From a virus, in IMG/VR virus record IMGVR_UViG_3300037246_003066, positions 1-35,812 of that record: 35,812 nucleotides of DNA; one strand, 5' to 3'. The notes beneath the pieces are model-generated. The model did not search any database, was not told the origin of the DNA, and saw only the letters and a program-made list of their open reading frames with translations. Shown here piece after piece: positions 1 to 6,875 of this stretch (positions within the stretch are counted from its first letter, which is position 1; the number at the start of each line of letters is the position of its first letter). The translations under genes and the position numbers were made by a program.

Positions 1-2
1 GG

Positions 3-179
3 TCGAAGTATGGCGCGGGTTTTTTGCGTGCGGAGGTCTTTTTGGGGGTTGCCGCCGTTTGGGTGAGTGGGCTGAAAATGGGGGTGGTGGGCTGGAAACT
101 GAATTTTCGGGCGCGCGGGCGGGTACCTTTTGACTCGCAGGCGCGCGATCATATTATGCGATTAAAAGTTGATGGTTAG
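3..179 (+). CDS. C-terminal end of an unrecognised protein (5' end outside window)
   Basis: This frame is open from the left edge to a TAG at 177-179 and would give the last 58 residues of a protein that begins upstream of the window. Its end is basic, finishing HIMRLKVDG. I do not recognise a family. The stop overlaps a candidate ATG at 172 of the next gene, the tight packing typical of this phage operon, and this is the main support for it being real. The sequence is very G-rich, which keeps frames open by chance, so a spurious frame is possible. Confidence 0.3.
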   Translation, partial: SKYGAGFLRAEVFLGVAAVWVSGLKMGVVGWKLNFRARGRVPFDSQARDHIMRLKVDG

Positions 180-600
180 TGGAGTTATGGCAAAGATGGC
201 AAATAGAAAAACCAAACGGCAAGGGAAAATCAGGCCGGGGGTTCAGTGGGCTCAGCGGTGTTTTGTGGATAATCCCAAGGTTGGACAGGATGAAGTGATT
301 GGTGGTAATTGGTGTGGGGAATGGCCTGGGTTGTTGTCTGATGAGGAGATGTTTACCAAAAAGAATTCACGGTGGTGGAGATGGGGGTTGGTTGAGGGGG
401 GGCAGTTGGTTGCTACGGCTTTGGCGGTGGGTGGGGTGCTGCTTAATAATGCGCGGATTCGGTGGTGCTTTCCGGTTTGGTTTGTTAGCAATGTGATTTG
501 CTTGCGGTATCATCTGCAGGCGCGGCTGTGGGGGATGGCGGTGAGGGATGTGATATTTATTGGCCTGGCGATAGCCGGGTGGTTTCAGTGGGGGAGTTAG
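172..600 (+). CDS. Small membrane protein resembling the core of PnuC-type NMN transporters
   Basis: About 142 residues, with a soluble basic N-terminal half and a C-terminal half that looks like two or three membrane segments: a run around VATALAVGGVLLNNARIRW, then FPVWFVSNVICLRYHLQARL, then VRDVIFIGLAIAGWFQW. The spacing of small residues, N-A/R-R-W after the first segment, the S-N followed by a Y/H-x-x-x-x-x-W-G loop, and a closing G-W-F-Q-W resemble the repeat unit of PnuC nicotinamide mononucleotide transporters, short forms of which occur in phages. This is pattern recognition only. The gene is shorter than bacterial PnuC (about 220-240 residues). Starts at ATG 172, 187 or 196 are possible; a GGAG at 181-184 sits best before ATG 196. 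The stop is 2 nt before the radical SAM gene, so the two are probably translated together. Confidence 0.5.
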   Translation: MVSGVMAKMANRKTKRQGKIRPGVQWAQRCFVDNPKVGQDEVIGGNWCGEWPGLLSDEEMFTKKNSRWWRWGLVEGGQLVATALAVGGVLLNNARIRWCFPVWFVSNVICLRYHLQARLWGMAVRDVIFIGLAIAGWFQWGS

Positions 601-602
601 AA

Positions 603-1454
603 ATGAAAAATGAAAAGATAATACGGGTGTTCCCGCGACGGACGAAGGCGACGCCGGATGATGAGATGGCGTTTGTGGGGGATCCACTATTTCCGGATTT
701 TCTGCCGGCGGCCGATGAGGTGCATGTGAGTTGTACGTTTACCTGGGATAAGGGGGAAGCGGAAAGATTGGTGCGGGCGTGGGAGGTGTATTTTCCGGGC
801 AAGGTGATACTTGGCGGGCCGGCGTACGATGACAGCGGCGGGGAGTTTGTGGGTGGCAGGTATTTGAAAAAGGGATATGTGATGACTACGCGCGGGTGCC
901 CGAACCTGTGTCCGTGGTGTTTTGTTCCACAGCGGGAAGGGGAGCTGAGAACTCTGGAGATTGTGGAAGGTAATAATGTGCTGGATAATAATCTGCTGGC
1001 GGCGCCGAAGGAACATATCACAGCAGTGTTTGAGATGCTGCGGAAACAAAGGAGGGGGGCATCGTTTACGGGTGGGCTGGATGCGAGGTTACTGAATGAT
1101 TGGCATATCGAATTGCTTAATAGTATTCGGGTGAAGCAAATATTTTTGGCCTATGACCATCGGGGGCAGTGGCCCTGTGTGGTCAGGGCCGCGGAGATGC
1201 TGCGAGAGGTGGGGTATAACCGGGAGAAACTGCGGTGCTATGTGCTGGTGGGTTATCAGGATGATACGATTGGCCAGGCGCTTGAGCGGTTAGAGGCGGT
1301 TTGGGAAATTGGGTTGATGCCGTTTGCTATGCTGTTCGAGCCGGGCTGCCGGCGGGATGCAATGGTGCGGGATCCGGAGTGGAGAAAATTGGTGAGGCAA
1401 TGGTCGCGGCCGGCGATTATTAAGGCGATGCACAGGGAAAAAGTTGGATGTTAG
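603..1454 (+). CDS. Radical SAM enzyme with B12-binding-like N-terminus, phage type
   Basis: A 283-residue protein starting at ATG 603, two bases after the previous stop; a longer open frame to 498 overlaps the upstream gene and is unlikely. Residues about 1-80 look like a Rossmann-like B12-binding-type domain (VILGGPAYDD). The radical SAM cysteine triad follows as CPNLCPWC (C99, C103, C106), which binds the 4Fe-4S cluster that cleaves S-adenosylmethionine. The rest is a plausible partial TIM barrel, with GGLDARLL and YVLVGYQDD strands. Free-standing enzymes of this type recur in phage genomes with unknown substrate. The position beside two DNA methyltransferases and a deoxyribosyltransferase-like gene suggests nucleotide or DNA modification; that part is inference. 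The C-terminal codons overlap the adenine methyltransferase start by 7 nt. Confidence 0.85.
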   Translation: MKNEKIIRVFPRRTKATPDDEMAFVGDPLFPDFLPAADEVHVSCTFTWDKGEAERLVRAWEVYFPGKVILGGPAYDDSGGEFVGGRYLKKGYVMTTRGCPNLCPWCFVPQREGELRTLEIVEGNNVLDNNLLAAPKEHITAVFEMLRKQRRGASFTGGLDARLLNDWHIELLNSIRVKQIFLAYDHRGQWPCVVRAAEMLREVGYNREKLRCYVLVGYQDDTIGQALERLEAVWEIGLMPFAMLFEPGCRRDAMVRDPEWRKLVRQWSRPAIIKAMHREKVGC

Positions 1455-2386
1455 ATTTGAATGAGAAACAGGAAATGAAGATTGGGTCGCTGGTGGCGTG
1501 GTTTGGGGGGAAGCGGACACTGGCGCCGAAGATTGTTTCGGAGCTGGGACCGCACACGATGTATGTAGAGCCGTTTTGTGGATCGGTGGCGGTGCTGCTG
1601 GCTAAGAAACCATCTCGGCATGAGATTGCCAATGATCTGCATGGGGATCTGATTAACCTGGCCAGGGTGATTGCATCGGATCGATGGGAGGAACTCTACA
1701 ATAGGCTGTATCGGACTTTGTGTTCGGAAGATATATTTAAGGAATGTAAGGTGGAATTCCTGGGCAGGGATATCGAGCCGCCGAAAACGATTAAAGATGT
1801 GGCAGATGAACATATCGAAAGGGCGTATATATACTTTGTCGTATCTTGGATTGGCAGGAACGGAACGTCTGGAACGAAGCGACAAAATTATCAACCTAGC
1901 AAGCGATGGACATCTGGTGGGGGATCAGGGGGAGTTAGGTTTGCCAGCGCGGTTGATTCGATAAGAGCTTGGCATGAAAGATTGCGTCGCGTGAATATTA
2001 TGAATATGGATGGATTCGAGTTGATCGAGAAGGTGGAAGATAGTCCCATGCTGGCGATGTATGTGGATCCACCGTATATGATGGGTGGGGCGCGGACTGG
2101 TGGAAGTGGAAGCGGGAAATATGAACATGAATTTGCCGAGGATGATCATCGGCGGCTGGCGGAGTTGCTGGGGCGGTTCGAAAAAGCGAGGGTGATCGTT
2201 AGCTATTATGATGATGAGCGGGTGGATGGGCTTTATCCTTCAAGCCGGTGGACTAAAAGGAAGGTATATAGGATGAAGGGAATAGCGAACGGGGGAGCAA
2301 GGGGATACAAAAAGACTGAAGCGCCGGAGGTTTTGTTGATTAATGGGGAATCGCTGGCTCCAAAAGAAAAGGGGTTGTTTGGATGA
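1448..2386 (+). CDS. dam: DNA adenine N6-methyltransferase, D12 class (Dam-like)
   Basis: A 312-residue protein. It shows the D12-class order of motifs: FGGKR (residues 19-23), the SAM-binding VEPFCGSVAVL (40-50), NDL (62-64) and the catalytic DPPY (207-210). It should transfer a methyl group from SAM to adenine N6 in a short DNA target; the target cannot be read from sequence. Phages use such enzymes to escape host restriction or to mark DNA for packaging or replication. ATG 1448 overlaps the radical SAM stop, and an internal ATG at 1475 with GGA upstream is an alternative that loses only the first nine residues and keeps all motifs. Its TGA overlaps the ATG of the HNH gene (ATGA), so it is translationally coupled at both ends. 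Confidence 0.9.
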   Translation: MLDLNEKQEMKIGSLVAWFGGKRTLAPKIVSELGPHTMYVEPFCGSVAVLLAKKPSRHEIANDLHGDLINLARVIASDRWEELYNRLYRTLCSEDIFKECKVEFLGRDIEPPKTIKDVADEHIERAYIYFVVSWIGRNGTSGTKRQNYQPSKRWTSGGGSGGVRFASAVDSIRAWHERLRRVNIMNMDGFELIEKVEDSPMLAMYVDPPYMMGGARTGGSGSGKYEHEFAEDDHRRLAELLGRFEKARVIVSYYDDERVDGLYPSSRWTKRKVYRMKGIANGGARGYKKTEAPEVLLINGESLAPKEKGLFG

Positions 2387-3252
2387 GTAGAGGAAACAGG
2401 GACAGGGTGATGGCGGCTGCGGCGGTGATTGTTGGGCGGCTGCGCAGAGAGAAAGGTGTTACTGTGCGGGGGTTGATGGGGGAATATGGGTGCGGGCATA
2501 ATGTGCTGATGGATGTGGTGTTTTCGGTGATGACGTTTGATGAATGGGTTGTGATCAGGAATAAACATCTGGCGGCCGGCGGGGCGGCGAGGCGGTTTAA
2601 GAAAGGGCATAAGGCCTGGAATGAGGGACGTAAGGGACTGTGTTACCCGGGTTCGGTTGCTACGCAATTTAAGAAGGGGCAGATCAGGGGGAGTGCAGCG
2701 CGAAAGTATCGGCCGGTTGGGAGCGTAACGCTGCGGAATGATAATGGCAAGCAGTATCGGTGGATTAAGGTTAAAGACGATGGGTCGGCTAGTGAAAAAT
2801 ATGTACCGCTGGCGAGGTATCGGTGGGAAAAGGTCAATGGGCCGTTACCAGATGGTATGTTTGTGGTGCATGAAGATGGCGATACGCTTAACGATGAGCC
2901 GGGGAACCTGGTGGCGGTTGGCCGGAAGGGGAATTTGAAATTGCAGAATAGCCGGGATCCGGGGATGGAAGAGAGGAGGAAAGAAAACGCTGCGAAGGCG
3001 CAAGGTAAGAAAGATGTTAATCGGAAACGGGGGCAATCGCTGCGGGCGGCGGCGTGGGCGAGGAAGAACCGCCAAGTGGGAGTTGTGTGGGATTGCTATG
3101 CGTGTGGTTGTGAATTGCAGCAAAAAGAGAAGCCGGTGAAGTGTGCGAAGTGTGGGTCTTTTGCGATGGTGAAGGTGGAAGGGGTGGTGGCAAGGGCCAC
3201 AGCCAGACCGGCAAGGGCCACAGCCAGACCGGCAAGGGCCGGTGCCAACTAA
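2383..3252 (+). CDS. HNH endonuclease with C-terminal zinc ribbon and repeat-derived tail
   Basis: A 289-residue protein. The N-terminus (1-60) looks like a helix-turn-helix-style DNA-binding segment. The HNH core lies at about 139-180: a conserved R-Y-x-W before it, then VVHEDGDTLNDEPGNLVAV with H163, D165, D167, N170 and the closing N175-L, the pattern of HNH_3-type phage nucleases. A zinc ribbon follows (C238, C241, C254, C257). The last 24 residues, an Ala/Arg/Pro/Thr repeat, are translated from the composite repeat and are not part of the fold. The natural stop has probably been lost to repeat invasion, because the same repeat also ends the small terminase gene. Such nucleases can be homing enzymes or assist terminase cutting; which applies here cannot be told. 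Confidence 0.85.
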   Translation: MSRGNRDRVMAAAAVIVGRLRREKGVTVRGLMGEYGCGHNVLMDVVFSVMTFDEWVVIRNKHLAAGGAARRFKKGHKAWNEGRKGLCYPGSVATQFKKGQIRGSAARKYRPVGSVTLRNDNGKQYRWIKVKDDGSASEKYVPLARYRWEKVNGPLPDGMFVVHEDGDTLNDEPGNLVAVGRKGNLKLQNSRDPGMEERRKENAAKAQGKKDVNRKRGQSLRAAAWARKNRQVGVVWDCYACGCELQQKEKPVKCAKCGSFAMVKVEGVVARATARPARATARPARAGAN

Positions 3253-3304
3253 AAGGCAACGGTACGAAAATAGAAGATGGATCCCCGCGTGCGCGAGGAT
3301 GACA
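3189..3304 (+). repeat. Composite repeat: GGCAAGGGCC units plus one palindrome
   Basis: Two full copies and one partial copy of the unit GGCAAGGGCCACAGCC, joined by AGACC, then a linker (GGTGCCAACTAAAAGGCAA) and a palindrome with arms CCCCGCG/CGCGAGG at 3276-3304. The first half is translated as the tail of the HNH nuclease. A nearly identical arrangement stands at 4698-4794 at the end of the small terminase gene. Confidence 0.9.
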
Positions 3305-3370
3305 ATTGGAGATCGACGGGGCGGCGGATAGCCGCGATAAATAAGTCCAGGACTTCCTTTCGTCGATTGT
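3305..3370 (+). repeat. Duplicated three-helix element, copy 1 (possible structured RNA)
   Basis: Between the palindrome and the next gene lies a segment that is repeated almost exactly at 6876-6941. It can fold into an outer helix ATCGACG/CGTCGAT (3312-3318 with 3361-3367) enclosing two hairpins, GCGGC/GCCGC (3321-3325 with 3331-3335) and AAGTC/GACTT (3343-3347 with 3351-3355). It has no open frame of its own. I do not match it to a known ribozyme or riboswitch core. Confidence 0.6.
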
Positions 3371-3400
3371 TGGCGATCGGAAACGAGAAATGAGGTAACG

Positions 3401-3796
3401 ATGAAAATATATATAGCGAGTAGTTGGAAGAATCAACATGCGGTAGAGATGCTTACAGCCGTTTTGAGAAACGAAGGACATGAGGTAAATAGTTTTGTAG
3501 AGCAGGCTTGTACAAAAGAGCGTTGTTATGAGAAAAATAATTTCGATAAGTGGGTCTGGTCGGATGAAGGAAAAAGTAAATTTGAATATGATACGAATAT
3601 GGCAACAACTGCTGATCTAGTTGTTTATATTGGGCCATCAGGTACAGACGCATGGGCGGAAGTTGGCGCTGCATGGCAGGCTGGAAAACTGATAATCGGT
3701 TTACATGCCAAGGGAGAACAAGCAGGGTTGATGAGGAGAATGGTTACTTGGTGTAAAAATTATAAAGAATTATTAGAACTTTTGAAAAGAGAATAG
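3401..3796 (+). CDS. Nucleoside 2-deoxyribosyltransferase-like protein
   Basis: A 131-residue protein. It starts MKIYIASSW, the usual first strand of this family, and carries the D-L-V-V-Y and GTDAWAEVGAAWQAGK block (residues 72-96). There the Glu (E87) corresponds to the catalytic nucleophile and D72 to the conserved base-site Asp. The family cleaves or transfers the N-glycosidic bond of deoxynucleosides or their monophosphates, so it would act in nucleotide salvage or in supplying unusual bases. Length fits (family about 130-160). The start has AATGAGGTAACG before ATG 3401. The coding sequence is clearly more A+T rich than its neighbours, suggesting separate acquisition. Substrate is unknown. 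Confidence 0.75.
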   Translation: MKIYIASSWKNQHAVEMLTAVLRNEGHEVNSFVEQACTKERCYEKNNFDKWVWSDEGKSKFEYDTNMATTADLVVYIGPSGTDAWAEVGAAWQAGKLIIGLHAKGEQAGLMRRMVTWCKNYKELLELLKRE

Positions 3797-3809
3797 AAAG
3801 GAAAAAGCT

Positions 3810-4136
3810 ATGAATCAGAATAAGTCTGTTGTGCCGGAGAATGTGGCGGGGATTGTTACATTGAGTGAACCGGTGATGATGATGGATGGGAAGATGTATG
3901 ATTGTCTTTGGGCGAGGCATTGGCGGGAGATGCCGGTGGCGGAAGAACCGAAGGAGCAACCGAAGGATGGTGAATTTGCATACGCGACGTTGGTGACCGA
4001 TCAGTTCTGGGGATTGATGGGGATGTTTGGGAAAGATAAAATGGTGTTTATTCCCGGTTGTGTGGTGATTGGATGGGTTGGGTGCAAGTTTATGCCGGAT
4101 AAAGATAATATTTATATTGTGGGTTGTGGTGAGTAA
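3810..4136 (+). CDS. Hypothetical phage protein
   Basis: A 108-residue protein with no family I recognise. A GAAAGGAAAAAGCT ribosome site precedes ATG 3810. The first half is polar with a Pro/Glu/Lys-rich stretch (VAEEPKEQPKDGE). The second half is hydrophobic and Gly/Cys containing (MVFIPGCVVIGWVGCKFM), perhaps a small beta domain rather than a membrane span. It ends at TAA 4134-4136, directly at a run of ten A. The next gene, the small terminase subunit, is open in the same frame, so only this stop separates them. Confidence 0.6.
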   Translation: MNQNKSVVPENVAGIVTLSEPVMMMDGKMYDCLWARHWREMPVAEEPKEQPKDGEFAYATLVTDQFWGLMGMFGKDKMVFIPGCVVIGWVGCKFMPDKDNIYIVGCGE

Positions 4137-4841
4137 AAAAAAAAGAAAAAGAAGATAACACCGAAGGCGAAGAAGGTCGCAACGGCGACTGCGAAGAAGA
4201 CGGCCAGGACGGCGGCAGCGGGGAAACGAAAAAAACCCGTTGCCGTCGGAGGCCCTACATCGCTGATTGTGGATACGGCTACGCTGGCGAGGTACTTTTG
4301 TACTGCTCAGCGGACGGTGAGGCATTGGGCCTTAGTTGAAGGGATGCCGAAACTTGGGCAGAATAAATATGATCTGGTGGTTGTGCGACAGTGGGAAGTT
4401 GATCGGCTGAAGAAAGAGATAGCGGCGCAGCAGGTCGATGACAGGCGATTGAAGAAATATTCGGCGGATGAGAGAAAGCATAGGGCAGAGCTGGTGCGGA
4501 TGCGGGCGGAGAGGATGAAGGGATTGCTGGTTGATCGGAAGGAAGTGGAACGAAAATCGATTGCGAAGATTGGGGCGGTTAAGAGCGGGATGGAGATGCT
4601 GGGCAGGCGGATCGCAGGGCGGATCGATGTTCCGGGGGCCGAGAAGATCGTCGATGAGGAAGTTGAGCTGTGCTGTAGGCGGTTTGGTGGCGAGGGTGGC
4701 AAGGGCCACAGCCTGACCGGCAAGGGCCGGTGCCAACTAAAAGGCAATGGTACGAAAATAGAAGATGGATCCCCGATCGTAGTCGGGGATGACAGAGGTG
4801 GCAAGGGCCACTGCCTAATTGAAGAGAAGATGGATCCCTGA
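4129..4841 (+). CDS. terS: Terminase small subunit, Nu1-like, with A-tract frameshift at its start
   Basis: The recognisable core is a winged helix-turn-helix at about 4257-4420 (VDTATLARYFCTAQRTVRHW then GMPKL and YDLVVVRQW), the DNA-recognition domain of Nu1-type small terminase subunits. These bind the packaging site and hand DNA to the large subunit. A long helical region follows, rich in Arg/Lys/Glu. The frame is open from the stop of the previous gene, and its start would encode a Lys-rich leader (KKKKKKITPKAKK), but no normal start lies in frame before GTG 4269. A GTG at 4129 begins MSKKK in the next frame and would enter this frame by a -1 slip in the A10 run at 4135-4144. Either start at GTG 4269 or slippage is possible. 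The last 48 or so residues are repeat-derived. Confidence 0.65.
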
Positions 4842-4859
4842 TCGTAGTCGGGGATGACA
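4698..4859 (+). repeat. Composite repeat ending terS: GGCAAGGGCC units and two palindromes
   Basis: Contains the GGCAAGGGCC unit twice, the same linker as at 3243-3262, a palindrome at 4764-4794 (arms CCCCGA/TCGGGG), another GGCAAGGGCCACTGCC unit and a second palindrome at 4829-4859. It supplies the C-terminal residues and the stop of the small terminase gene and reaches to within about 20 nt of the cytosine methyltransferase start. Confidence 0.9.
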
Positions 4860-4873
4860 AACGGAGAGTAAAA

Positions 4874-5896
4874 ATGACATGGTTGATGGTGCCGACAGAT
4901 TGCGGACGCTCGACTTGTTCTCAGGAATCGGGGGGATCTCGCTTGCCCTGGGCCCGTGGTGCCGGACCGTTTGCTATTGTGAGATCGACCCATACGCCGT
5001 CGGGGTTCTCGCGAAAGAGATGGCTAGAGGTAATCTCGACGTTGCGCCGGTCTGGAGTAATATTAGAACTTTCGGACCATCTGAACTTGCACAAGTTGAG
5101 TGGTATGCCGGTGGAGAAATTCAAGCGGTTACGGGCGGTTTTCCGTGCCAGGATATCAGCTCTGCAGGAAAGAGAGCCGGGATCAAAGGGAAACAGTCAG
5201 AACTCTTCTTTCAACAGATGCGAATTATTCGCATGGCGAGACCGCGAATTGTGTTTCTGGAGAATGTGCGGGGCATCACGAAAGGAGCACTTGCGGTTGT
5301 GCTCGGGGAACTGGCCGATTGCGGGTATGATGCAAAATGGAGAATGTTGTCGGCTCAGGAGATGGGAGCTCCGCATAAGAGAGATCGGTGGTGGTGCGTT
5401 GCCTACCCCTTCGGCAGCAGCGGCGACGCAGGGCTCGAACAAACCGGATGGCAAGTGGGGACAAACGCTGGTGGGGGCGGCGCGGGGGCAGATGTGGCCT
5501 ACCGCGACGGTGATGGATGCGGCGGGGTTTTGCGGCAAGCCGGACAAGGGCAGAGTGGGCCCGAACTCGGGACGGACATTGACGGGAAAGGTATTGGAGA
5601 TGGAGGGGCGGGGACCGCATGCGAAAATGTTGCCGACGCCGAGGGCATCGGAAGGGACCAGAACGGCTCAGTACAAACAAGGGGGCAAGCCACTGGGGTT
5701 GGCGGTACAGACATGGCCGACGGTAACGGCAAGGGATTCACGCAGCGGCAAAGGGAAAAGACAGGCTCAGAGAGGGCGGAAAAATGGGATGAGCCTGGGG
5801 GAATCGCAAGGTGGGCTGTTGAACCCGATGTGGGTCGAGTGGCTGATGGGGTACCCTTTAGGGTGGACAGACTTAGAAATCTTGGGAATGCGGTAG
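4874..5896 (+). CDS. Overlapping open frame inside dcm, conserved-looking WPTP/LNPxWVEWLMG family
   Basis: A 340-codon frame lies one base away from the methyltransferase frame and covers almost all of it. Its C-terminal half carries the signatures of a separate protein family often annotated beside or fused to phage cytosine methyltransferases: NWPIAGMMQNGE, repeated LPTP/WPT blocks (ALPTPSA, MWPTATVMD, MLPTPRASEG, WPTVTARD) and the terminal LLNPMWVEWLMGYPLGWTDL. Its ATG has the best-placed ribosome site (GGAG 7 nt upstream). I recall both sets of signatures as recurrent, so this DNA may encode two proteins. The alternative is that one reading is a frame shadow of the methyltransferase that databases have propagated. 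Function unknown. Confidence 0.4.
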   Translation: MTWLMVPTDCGRSTCSQESGGSRLPWARGAGPFAIVRSTHTPSGFSRKRWLEVISTLRRSGVILELSDHLNLHKLSGMPVEKFKRLRAVFRARISALQEREPGSKGNSQNSSFNRCELFAWRDRELCFWRMCGASRKEHLRLCSGNWPIAGMMQNGECCRLRRWELRIREIGGGALPTPSAAAATQGSNKPDGKWGQTLVGAARGQMWPTATVMDAAGFCGKPDKGRVGPNSGRTLTGKVLEMEGRGPHAKMLPTPRASEGTRTAQYKQGGKPLGLAVQTWPTVTARDSRSGKGKRQAQRGRKNGMSLGESQGGLLNPMWVEWLMGYPLGWTDLEILGMR

Positions 5897-5946
5897 TGCC
5901 GAGCTGTGCGAGGAAGGCGTTTGAGTTGTTGATGGGAATGAAATGA
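4879..5946 (+). CDS. dcm: DNA C5-cytosine methyltransferase
   Basis: A 355-residue protein with the m5C methyltransferase motifs in order: I, DLFSGIGG (12-19); IV, GGFPCQDIS with catalytic C90; VI, ENV (128-130); VIII, QEMGAPHKRDRWW (160-172); and X, LGNAVVP near residue 340. It flips out a cytosine and methylates C5 using SAM. The target-recognition region between motifs VIII and X (about 180-310) is Gly-rich and has no obvious fold, but the stretch VADAEGIGRDQN and the run W-A-V-E-P-D-V-G-R-V-A-D-G are typical of phage members. Probable roles are protection from restriction or regulation. GGAG at 4863-4866 is 12 nt from this ATG but only 7 nt from ATG 4874 of an overlapping frame, which is odd. 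The whole gene also reads open in that second frame (see separate entry). Confidence 0.93.
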   Translation: MVDGADRLRTLDLFSGIGGISLALGPWCRTVCYCEIDPYAVGVLAKEMARGNLDVAPVWSNIRTFGPSELAQVEWYAGGEIQAVTGGFPCQDISSAGKRAGIKGKQSELFFQQMRIIRMARPRIVFLENVRGITKGALAVVLGELADCGYDAKWRMLSAQEMGAPHKRDRWWCVAYPFGSSGDAGLEQTGWQVGTNAGGGGAGADVAYRDGDGCGGVLRQAGQGQSGPELGTDIDGKGIGDGGAGTACENVADAEGIGRDQNGSVQTRGQATGVGGTDMADGNGKGFTQRQREKTGSERAEKWDEPGGIARWAVEPDVGRVADGVPFRVDRLRNLGNAVVPSCARKAFELLMGMK

Positions 5947-6036
5947 AGAAAGATTTTCCCGCAAAGGCGCAAAGGCGCTAAGGTAGAAAAGGTGCAGAGA
6001 AGAAAAGATGGATCCCCGATCGAGCCGGGGATGACA
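5945..6036 (+). repeat. CGCAAAGG tract and palindrome after dcm
   Basis: Starts with AAGATTTTCCCGCAAAGGC followed by another GCAAAGGCGC unit. This module is seen again at 8034-8070 and inside the large terminase at 9730-9772. A palindrome with arms CCCCGA/CCGGGG follows at 6007-6036. No coding frame is evident. Confidence 0.85.
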
Positions 6037-6068
6037 GAGTAGTTGAGGATGACAATTGGAGATGAATT

Positions 6069-6818
6069 ATGTCTAAGATCGGATGGTGTGATAAGACTGT
6101 TAACCCGATAATCGGGTGTACGAAATGTAGCTCCGGGTGTGATAATTGCTATGCCGAGCGGATGGCCTGGAGATTGGCTCATAATCCGAAGACTGCGGCG
6201 GAGTATCGGCAGGTTACGGTCGATGGGAAATGGAACGGACGGACACTATGGCGGTCGGGTGAATTGGAGAAAGTTGAGAAATGGAAATCTGCTAAGCGGA
6301 TATTCGTGTGCTCGATGAGCGATCCGTTCCATGAGTCGGTACCGTGGGAGTGGTTGCTTATGCTCAATGAGTTTTTTGCTGCGCATCCGCAACATACGTT
6401 CATACTATTAACCAAGCGACCGTGGCGGGCGGTGAAGTTTCAAAAGGCGCATGCCATTATGAAGTGGCCGGGGAATGTTTGGATGGGGGTATCGGTTTGT
6501 GATCAATCGGAAGTTGGAAAGATAAAAATACTTGCGCAGATGAATGTAGCGGTGCGGTTCGTTTCGATTGAGCCGATGTTGGGGGAGATAGATTTGTGGG
6601 AGCCATTGGATGGTGAAGATTTGGACTGGGTGATTTGTGGTGGTGAGACGGGGCCGGGGGCACGGCCGATGAAAGAGAAGTGGGGGTGGGGAATATTGGA
6701 ACAATGTGATTGTGCGGAAGTGCCGTTCTTTTTTAAGGGGTGGGGTGGGGTGAGGAAGAAAAAAGGTAATGATGAAATTGACGGGAGGCGGTATCACGAA
6801 TTTCCGGTGGCAAGATAG
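6069..6818 (+). CDS. Phage Gp37/Gp68 family protein (DUF5131), radical SAM-like
   Basis: A 249-residue protein of normal length for this family. The N-terminus has the diagnostic WCDKTVNPIIGCTKCSSGCD then NCYAERMA, with cysteines at 17, 20, 24 and 27; the family is thought to bind an iron-sulfur cluster in a radical SAM-like barrel. Other family blocks are IFVCSMSDPFHESVP, FILLTKRP, VWMGVSV, RFVSIEPMLGEID and ICGGETGPGARPM. It is widespread in phages and mobile elements, usually near DNA metabolism genes, and its reaction is not established. Here it follows the cytosine methyltransferase and is separated from it by repeats. A GGAG at 6058-6061 precedes ATG 6069. Confidence 0.9.
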   Translation: MSKIGWCDKTVNPIIGCTKCSSGCDNCYAERMAWRLAHNPKTAAEYRQVTVDGKWNGRTLWRSGELEKVEKWKSAKRIFVCSMSDPFHESVPWEWLLMLNEFFAAHPQHTFILLTKRPWRAVKFQKAHAIMKWPGNVWMGVSVCDQSEVGKIKILAQMNVAVRFVSIEPMLGEIDLWEPLDGEDLDWVICGGETGPGARPMKEKWGWGILEQCDCAEVPFFFKGWGGVRKKKGNDEIDGRRYHEFPVAR

Positions 6819-6846
6819 CCACAGAGGGCACAGAGTAAGATGAGAA

Positions 6847-6875
6847 GATGGATCCCCGCGTGCGCGAGGATGACA
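6847..6875 (+). repeat. Palindrome copy (arms CCCCGCG/CGCGAGG)
   Basis: One palindromic unit, identical to the copy at 3276-3304 and like it followed directly by the duplicated three-helix element. The two were probably copied as one block of about 95 bp. Confidence 0.9.

Noticed and set aside
3305-3370. Hammerhead ribozyme
   Set aside because: The layout of three helices is suggestive, but the CTGATGA and GAAA core bases are absent.
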